DNA from: Pseudoscardovia suis
Lineage (GTDB): Bacteria; Actinomycetota; Actinomycetes; Actinomycetales; Bifidobacteriaceae
Assembly (NCBI RefSeq): GCF_002797875.1
Contig: NZ_PGFC01000003.1
Location: forward strand, 124,001 to 188,000
Reading direction: 5' to 3'
Length of the DNA stretch: 64,000 nt
Made by a program: the position numbers and the translations under genes. This document shows, in pieces, positions 58,215-64,000 of the stretch. Each line of letters begins with the position of its first letter. The first letter of the stretch is position 1. The notes under the pieces are model-generated. The model searched no databases, had not been told where the DNA came from, and worked only from the letters and a program-made list of their open reading frames with translations.

Positions 58215-59795
58215 CTAAACCATGATTCCCATGTCAAACAACTCGTTGCAGATCATCATGTAATCACGTGACTCATAACCATGTTGATCGTAAGGTTCCT
58301 CGCCTGGAGCGCAAAACACCATCCCCAACAATTGCAAGTAACTCATTCCAGCGATCACGTGATCCTCGGCATTGCAAATATGCCCGTGTGAATTCCGGCA
58401 ATCAGCCAACGGCATCCGATAAGTCAGATCAACATACTCATCGCAATCGAAGGTATCGCAATCCGAAAGCGGCTTGCCACAATTCCCAGTCTTTCCCTTG
58501 GACCTTCCGGTCTTTCGCCCCCGGGTAGCGTTCCTTTTGGCAGTATTCCCCCTGACAGTCTCGCCTTTGGCAGCGCCCTCCCGCACAGCGCCCTCTCGGG
58601 CAGTTCCCTCTCGCACAGTGTCACTTCGGGAGTGAATCCCGTCGCCTTCAGCGTCTTCTCCAGTCTCCACATCCGCCGGGGCTTTCCTGGCACCTTTTCC
58701 TCTTTTACTTTTCCTGTTGTTCGAACCATCGCCACCGGTCCCTTCGATGCTTTCGATATCGTCTTCGACATCAACCGGCATCATCGGCACAAACTGCGAG
58801 ATGTCGAAGGTCCCCGACGCCATGAACCATTCCAAGGACGCACTGTTTACGGGATCAGGCACGAAAGCGTCAGGCACACCGGCGAAAAGCGTCCCATGCG
58901 TGCCGCGCATGGCAAAGGAACCAAGCGCTCTGCGGCGCGACATTCGTTGCTGCGACCTCTGTGCGCGCACACGCACCGCCGTCATGTCATCGATCGCCCC
59001 TGGCACAACGGAACGATACGGCGTGGGAATGTGAAACGGCCGGGCGGAAGGACGCCACACCGGACCGAATTGAGTAAAGCGACCGGCTATAAACGTGTTT
59101 TCGCACCCCAGCAAACTCATAGACAACATTGAATCCTCAACATACAGCTTGAAACCATCCTGCAGGCTTCTCAGCATCGTGAGCCTCGCGAATGCCATCA
59201 CCCTTTCCACGAGGAACGCTCCTTCAATGGAACAATTGAGCACTGACCACAATGCTTTGACTCGTTCATGCGTCAGCTGATGCACCCCCGCTGCGTTCTC
59301 CATCAGAAACTTCTCCAACACCGTCACCCCATCGGCATACGTGTAGTCGTAGGCGAACCAATCGAAGAAGGCATCATGGATGGCGTCAATCTCCTGAACG
59401 CACCGCGCTCTTCCCCGTGGGTTGACACCGATTGCCCGCAGAAACTCCGCATAAGCACTCAACACAGTCGCACGGTCTTCCTGAAGACAGCGCGCCACCA
59501 CAGGCCCCATGGATTCCAAAGGCACCCGCGGAGTCAGGTCGCACTCGCATAATCCCAGTCTGCGCAACTGCGGCGGCACGCCATCCTCCCTGTCGAACAT
59601 ACAGCCCGCGGGCGCTATTATCTGGGATGGCCTGCGGCGCGGCCGCAACAATTTCGACGTAGACCGCCTCTTGCCTTTGCCACGCGAGCGCAGCTTGTAA
59701 TATCCGTGACTGTCTTCCGAGGAAGATTCCGAACACTCATCGCAACGCACGAGTTTTTCCAACGAAACAAACTGGTCGCATTCGTCTTCGTCCAT
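58215..59795 (-). CDS. Unrecognised 526-residue protein
   Basis: I do not recognise the family. The start at 59795 follows AGAGAGG; the frame is open another 430 bases upstream, but that part is repeat-derived. The N-terminus has C-D-E-C and an acidic/serine patch, then an Arg/Lys-rich stretch (about 40-65). A folded-looking region spans about 75-310 (DAFFDWFAYDYTY, then an ENTFIAGRFTQFGPVW segment). It is followed by acidic sequence, a Lys/Arg-rich stretch with V-R-E-G-x-A-type repeats (about 375-425), and a C-terminal 90-residue part containing several Cys and His (CDTFDCDEY, CRNSHGHIC) that could bind metal. No membrane helices. A cluster of DnaA-box-like sites precedes it. Confidence 0.65.
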   Translation of the reverse strand: MDEDECDQFVSLEKLVRCDECSESSSEDSHGYYKLRSRGKGKRRSTSKLLRPRRRPSQIIAPAGCMFDREDGVPPQLRRLGLCECDLTPRVPLESMGPVVARCLQEDRATVLSAYAEFLRAIGVNPRGRARCVQEIDAIHDAFFDWFAYDYTYADGVTVLEKFLMENAAGVHQLTHERVKALWSVLNCSIEGAFLVERVMAFARLTMLRSLQDGFKLYVEDSMLSMSLLGCENTFIAGRFTQFGPVWRPSARPFHIPTPYRSVVPGAIDDMTAVRVRAQRSQQRMSRRRALGSFAMRGTHGTLFAGVPDAFVPDPVNSASLEWFMASGTFDISQFVPMMPVDVEDDIESIEGTGGDGSNNRKSKRGKGARKAPADVETGEDAEGDGIHSRSDTVREGTAREGAVREGAAKGETVRGNTAKRNATRGRKTGRSKGKTGNCGKPLSDCDTFDCDEYVDLTYRMPLADCRNSHGHICNAEDHVIAGMSYLQLLGMVFCAPGEEPYDQHGYESRDYMMICNELFDMGIMV

Positions 59796-59946
59796 CGGAT
59801 CCTCTCTTTCTATTGCCACTTCGACGCGTGTGCTCCAGTGCAAACCTACGCGCCTACCCGATGTACTGAGGAACATTACGACATTGTGAAAAATCCCGTG
59901 CACGTCTTGTGTGAAATTGAGGATAAGTGGAAAACCCTTCCGCGAA

Positions 59947-60115
59947 TGTGGACATTCTGCTGCCGTTGTGGATAAAATCACGGTTTTCCACACAACGGCG
60001 GCAGTTGTGCGCTGCGACAAAGTTGCGGATGGTAGTTGCGGACGGCAGTTGCGGACGGCAGTGACGATTGCAGACGGCGGTGACAGTTGTGAATGGCAGT
60101 GACGATTGTGGACAA
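59947..60115. promoter_or_regulatory. Cluster of DnaA-box-like sites
   Basis: Two exact boxes, TGTGGATAA (59967-59975) and TGTGGACAA (60107-60115), and two with one mismatch, TGTGGACAT (59947-59955) and TTTTCCACA (59984-59992), lie within 170 bases upstream of the 526-residue gene. Between them GTTGCGGACGGCA-like short repeats occur. No gene lies between 59796 and 60380; a 15-base direct repeat ACGTATGCGACCATG is doubled at 60332-60361. Confidence 0.5.
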
Positions 60116-60380
60116 CGATTGCACAGGCAGCCTTCATTCGGAACGTGCGAACGGAGACATGTGCCCGTTTACGGACAACCGCCACAGTGAACCGCCACAG
60201 TGAACCGCCGCGCAGGCGGATTGCCACATATCATGGTACTGTTTCACACCGATGCCGCACCATACCTGATGCTGCATGCCACACCAATGCTGCGAATGCT
60301 CGTGCAGCATCACAAACGTGCGCAGCACCAAACGTATGCGACCATGACGTATGCGACCATGCAGCCCAAAGGAGCCAAAG

Positions 60381-62456
60381 ATGGATCTTTCCGGAATCCG
60401 ACATGACATGGATCACCGCTTCTGCTTCGCCCTGAGCACCAGCAAATCATGCGGCGCGTCAAGCAAAAACCCTGAGGACGGTTTCGCTCGATTCGCAATC
60501 AGAATCCAAACAAGCGCGCATGACGTTGAATCCGTGACGCTGCACACGGAAGACAAATACTTGCATTACTACTGCGAGGACCGACTGCGCATGCCGCAGG
60601 AGAAACGGCCATCCCCACCGCAAGGATTCCCGTTCTTCGGACGTTGGAGCACCGCCGCCTCCTACGAAATGCGACGTTTCGCCACTGACGGCATCCATGA
60701 TTATTTCGAAGTGCAACTGGACATCAACGTGATCTGCCTGCGGTATTACTTCGAACTGCACGGGAAAGACGGCTCCACGCTGTTTTACGGCGACTACCAG
60801 TTCTCTTCCCAGCCTCCGACAGATCCGGAAAAAATGTTCGATTGCCCGCAGACACTGCGAGAAGACATGCTTTTCGACACCCCCGCCTGGGCGCGCAACC
60901 GTGTGATCTACCAAGTGTTCCCCACGGCATTCGCCGTCGCCAACGATGACGCCGTTTCTCCATCCGCAGCCTCTCCTTCCGCAACACCCCTGCATGAAGA
61001 GGCACAGGCTGCACGAGACGCTCTTGCAGAAACCGCCTCGCGCAACCCCCAATGGCATCAGGTGCCGGCAACCGGCACGATGAACCTGCGTGGGAACCTG
61101 CGAGGCATCATTCAAGCCCTGCCCCACATTCAGGAACTCGGCGCAGGCATGCTGTACCTCAACCCCATCTTCGTCTCTCCTTCGCCTCACAAATATGACA
61201 CGATCGATTACCTGCACATCGACCCGTCGCTGGGCACGGAGGACGACCTCAAGGAACTGGTGGAACAGGCGCACAAGCGCGACATCAAGGTGATTCTCGA
61301 TGGCGTGTTCAACCACACGTCCCGCGATTTCTTCGCATTCCGCGATGTGTTGGAGAAAGGCCGCGATTCACAGTATTGGAACTGGTATTGGCTCGACGAC
61401 TGGCCGCTCACACCCATCGACTCCCCGGAGCAGGCTGAGGACGCGGCAGGCACGCCGAACTACAAGACATTCGCCTACTTCGGCTATATGCCCAAGCTCA
61501 ACATGACGAACCCCGAAGTGCAGGATTACTTCATCAACGTGGTCTGCCACTGGATCAAAGAAGCAGGCGTGGATGGTTGGCGCATGGACGTGGGCGACGA
61601 AATCGACCATGTTTTCTGGAAGCGTCTGCGCCGTGCCGTGCGCAACACCAATCCTGAAGCGATTATCGGAGCGGAAGTGTGGCATCCGGCGTTCGACTTC
61701 CTCGAGGGCGATGAATGGGATACCGTCATGAACTATCACTTCCTCAAGGCGGTGCGCCGGTTCGTGGCATCGGGCGAGATATCTGCCTCGGAGTTCCTCG
61801 ACCAGATTGGATTCATGAAAGGCAACCTGCATCCCAATGCCTGGCCGGTGATGTGGAATCTTCTCGACAGCCACGATACCCCTCGTTTCAAGAGGCTGTG
61901 CGGCGACGATGATGCCAAACATCGCCTTGCTGTGGGCATCCAGCTGCTCTCCCCTGGCATGCCGATGGTGTATTACGGCGATGAATACGGCATGACCGGC
62001 GACAACGATCCGGATTGCCGCCGCGGCATGGCATGGGACCGTGCCCATCAGGATGACGCGACGTTCGACTGGTATCACCGTCTCATCCAGCTGCGCAAGC
62101 GTGTGCCGGCGATTTGCACCGGCGCCGTCATTTCATCCTTCGCGGATGACGACAAGGGCGTGATCGCCATCACGAAGAGCACGGTTGCGACCGATGATGA
62201 CCTCGATCTTGCGACACCGCGAGAATTTGCCTATCGCACTCAGACCGACGCCCAGCGACTGGAGCATCTTGCCGAGCGTGTGAACGATGGGGCAAGCGTC
62301 ACGCTTGTCTATCACAACAGCGCGGCCGAGGATTCCCTGTCAGGCTTCGACGGTACGGCGGATCTCATCACCGGCAAGCCGTTCGATGGCACGCTCAAAC
62401 CGTACCAAGTGCTCGCGCTAGCAAAGGGCGACGTGACGGCAGCCTGCCAAGATTAA
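60381..62456 (+). CDS. GH13 alpha-glucan hydrolase, cyclomaltodextrinase/neopullulanase type
   Basis: A 691-residue cytosolic enzyme (no signal peptide) that should cleave maltodextrins, cyclodextrins or pullulan. An N-terminal beta domain of about 170 residues precedes the (beta/alpha)8 barrel. Conserved regions are DGVFNHTS, GWRMDVGDE with nucleophile Asp403, GAEVWH with acid/base Glu432, and LLDSHDTPR with Asp499. MPKLNMTNPEVQ is the MPKLN motif marking the GH13_20 group. The start at 60381 follows AAAGGAG; an upstream in-frame ATG at 60351 is less likely. Specificity within the group cannot be read from sequence. Confidence 0.92.
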   Translation: MDLSGIRHDMDHRFCFALSTSKSCGASSKNPEDGFARFAIRIQTSAHDVESVTLHTEDKYLHYYCEDRLRMPQEKRPSPPQGFPFFGRWSTAASYEMRRFATDGIHDYFEVQLDINVICLRYYFELHGKDGSTLFYGDYQFSSQPPTDPEKMFDCPQTLREDMLFDTPAWARNRVIYQVFPTAFAVANDDAVSPSAASPSATPLHEEAQAARDALAETASRNPQWHQVPATGTMNLRGNLRGIIQALPHIQELGAGMLYLNPIFVSPSPHKYDTIDYLHIDPSLGTEDDLKELVEQAHKRDIKVILDGVFNHTSRDFFAFRDVLEKGRDSQYWNWYWLDDWPLTPIDSPEQAEDAAGTPNYKTFAYFGYMPKLNMTNPEVQDYFINVVCHWIKEAGVDGWRMDVGDEIDHVFWKRLRRAVRNTNPEAIIGAEVWHPAFDFLEGDEWDTVMNYHFLKAVRRFVASGEISASEFLDQIGFMKGNLHPNAWPVMWNLLDSHDTPRFKRLCGDDDAKHRLAVGIQLLSPGMPMVYYGDEYGMTGDNDPDCRRGMAWDRAHQDDATFDWYHRLIQLRKRVPAICTGAVISSFADDDKGVIAITKSTVATDDDLDLATPREFAYRTQTDAQRLEHLAERVNDGASVTLVYHNSAAEDSLSGFDGTADLITGKPFDGTLKPYQVLALAKGDVTAACQD

Positions 62457-62514
62457 CCCGCCAAGACTAGCCTGCCGAGATTAAACAAGCGGCAAGAATC
62501 GCAGTCAGCGAGAA

Positions 62515-64000
62515 TCAGCCATTCAGGTACTCATCAAGGGCGTTTGCCAAATCGGCGACGTACTCCGCTTCCAGCACTGATGGCGTCGTGGATAGAATCC
62601 ACCCTGTCTCCTGAGTGGGCGTGATGGCTAGGCCAGCGTTGTCAAGATACAGGCGGGCAGTGGGAGGCACAAGCACCGCGCAGTGGAATACATCGGCGGG
62701 CAGGCCCATCATGCGTGCCGTGCCATCAACGAGCCATTCGTTGCGACGCGCAGGGTTGGCGATGAGCTGCAAGCCCTGAGGAACGGCCGCCGCCACACCC
62801 TGCGCGCAGGCGCGCGCCTCATCAGGGGTGACCGGCGAGCCGTAAGGCACGACAGCCCAGTTCGGGCTTCGCCCGTCACCATAAACGCTGCCATCAAGAG
62901 GCATGAACGAAACGATGAACACGCCAGAGGTGGATATCACCAGCTGGTCGAAATCCAGCGTCCTGCCTTCCAACGGTAACGACACGTCATTGAACACGTG
63001 GTAATCCGCTGGCAGATGGGACAGACGATAATGCGCATCTATGCGCAAAGCAGCGGCGTCCCCAGAGCGCATAAGAGCCGTATCATTCGCTGACGTGCCG
63101 TTTGGCAAAGCGTCCTCGTGCGTTCCGATTGCAGAAGCGCTTCCGATGCGTGGATCAATTCCATAGGTCGCCTGACCGTCACGGGTGACGCTGGGAGCAA
63201 TCGCATTGCCAGAGGGTGCATAGCCTGACATTGCATCGGCCGTGGTGGTCTCATCTGCAATCGTTTCTTCCGCAGTTTCGTCATTGGCGAGATAATTCGA
63301 GGAATTGAGCGCAACAGCCGATTGATGGGCTGTCGTGCTGATGCCGTTGCCCTGTTCACGATTGCCGTCAACACCGCCATTACTACCACTGTTCGCACCA
63401 TTCACAGTTGCGCTATCGGCAAACGCATCACTCAAATTGGCGTCAGTGTTGTCATTCCCCTGCGGCGTCCACATCTCGCCCGCATAGACCGTTCCCGACA
63501 CCATGAGCGGTACGAGTTGTCCATCAGACTCATTCCCGGAAGGCATGGCGTAGTCGACAGCGCGATGCGGCGCCGCCTGATCTGCCGACGAATCAGCATC
63601 AAACGATCCTTGGACCACTGCCTCCCCACGGGGCTGGTTCTTAGGCCAATCGGAAGCCGAATGCCCTGGCAAGACCTGTTCGCGATGATACTGAGGCCAG
63701 TTGCCGAGCATGCTGTTTGCAACCTGAGGGTCGATGTCGTCGCCCCAGATTCTTCCGCGGATACGCTCCGGAGAGCCAGTTCGAGATGACGGCACGCCGG
63801 TTTGCGATGCCGCCGCACCAGTTTGCGAACCAGCCATTGCAGACGGCGCTGACGTTTGCTCCGCCATGTGTGCGCCATGCCGCGGTACAGTCTGGATTGG
63901 TGCGGATGGTGCGGACGGCGCGGATGGAACCGACGAAGCGAATCGAGTCAACGGCACAGGCGGAGCCGGAGGCGCGGATGGAGCCGGAGGGGTAGGCGGT
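62515..64000 (-). CDS. NERD-like domain protein, N-terminus outside window
   Basis: The reading frame is open to the right edge, so the true start lies beyond 64000; a GTG at 63957 is probably internal. The visible first part is Pro/Ala/Ser-rich, then a long low-complexity, Asn/Asp/Ser/Thr-rich stretch. The last 160 residues hold a NERD (nuclease-related) pattern: HVFNDVSLPLEGRTLDFDQLV, then STSGVFIVSFMPLDGSVYG. Active NERD domains have an E-x-K at the position of VSF-M here, so nuclease residues look lost. No membrane helix is visible. Function unknown. Confidence 0.65.
   Translation of the reverse strand, partial: PPTPPAPSAPPAPPVPLTRFASSVPSAPSAPSAPIQTVPRHGAHMAEQTSAPSAMAGSQTGAAASQTGVPSSRTGSPERIRGRIWGDDIDPQVANSMLGNWPQYHREQVLPGHSASDWPKNQPRGEAVVQGSFDADSSADQAAPHRAVDYAMPSGNESDGQLVPLMVSGTVYAGEMWTPQGNDNTDANLSDAFADSATVNGANSGSNGGVDGNREQGNGISTTAHQSAVALNSSNYLANDETAEETIADETTTADAMSGYAPSGNAIAPSVTRDGQATYGIDPRIGSASAIGTHEDALPNGTSANDTALMRSGDAAALRIDAHYRLSHLPADYHVFNDVSLPLEGRTLDFDQLVISTSGVFIVSFMPLDGSVYGDGRSPNWAVVPYGSPVTPDEARACAQGVAAAVPQGLQLIANPARRNEWLVDGTARMMGLPADVFHCAVLVPPTARLYLDNAGLAITPTQETGWILSTTPSVLEAEYVADLANALDEYLNG

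Noticed and set aside
59796-60227. N-terminal extension of the 526-residue protein
   Set aside because: The translation comes from short repeats and DnaA-box-like sequence, and the good ribosome-binding site is at 59800-59806.

Overview
The window reads as chromosomal DNA of a high-GC actinobacterium, most probably Bifidobacterium or a close relative. Evidence seen here: a complete Pup-ligation gene set (arc, dop, pup, pafA) with a Pup that already ends in Gly-Gly-Glu and no 20S proteasome genes beside it; a bile salt hydrolase of bifidobacterial type; and the actinobacterial backbone order pyrF-like, gmk, rpoZ, metK, priA, fmt, rsmB. The species was not determined. No tRNA or rRNA gene, IS element, integrase or CRISPR array was recognised.

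Layout. 1-6.3 kb: purB (5' end outside the window), a large membrane flippase-like protein, hup, a cysteine-pair small ORF and an LCM-type methyltransferase. 6.3-13 kb (minus strand): pafA, pup, an inositol-monophosphatase-like gene, dop and arc. 13.5-15.4 kb: serB, a 13-copy 10-bp tandem repeat, then an AT-rich stretch with an operator-like palindrome, a candidate promoter and a highly structured non-coding RNA candidate ending in a strong terminator. 15.4-28.4 kb: the conserved housekeeping block rsmB, fmt, HAD hydrolase, priA, metK, rpoZ, ilvD (opposite strand), gmk and a pyrF-like gene whose catalytic Lys and Asp are replaced. 28.5-32 kb: an FMN riboswitch controlling ribU, followed by a single-chain EcfA-EcfA'-EcfT fusion, i.e. 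a riboflavin ECF transporter.

32-35.4 kb is an accessory cassette. A 38-residue peptide with the leader motif of class III lanthipeptides and two near-identical W-S-T-x-S-x-N-C core repeats is followed by a terminator and a BceAB-like ABC transporter. The cassette is bracketed by a duplication of the 3' end of ecfT, as expected if it entered by a single crossover into that gene. No lanthipeptide synthetase gene is in the window.

35.6-47 kb: clpC, a tandem universal stress protein, a DUF3027-like protein with a cold-shock protein, a two-component system with a small overlapping upstream ORF, and an orphan WXG100 protein. 47.4-51.3 kb: groEL under two CIRCE elements, a repeat-rich spacer, and bsh. 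51.5-64 kb: a PHP phosphoesterase, a VKOR homologue, dapF, a patatin-like lipase, murI, a protein joining a helix-turn-helix-like segment to a starch-binding-like domain, an unrecognised 526-residue protein preceded by a cluster of DnaA-box-like sites, a GH13 cyclomaltodextrinase-type enzyme, and a NERD-like protein that runs off the right edge.

Functional links: the Pup genes form one protein-tagging system; riboswitch, ribU and the ECF fusion form one vitamin uptake unit; clpC, groEL and usp are stress functions; bsh suits life in the gut; the GH13 enzyme and the starch-binding-like protein may both concern alpha-glucans. All function calls come from reading motifs by eye; no database search was run.
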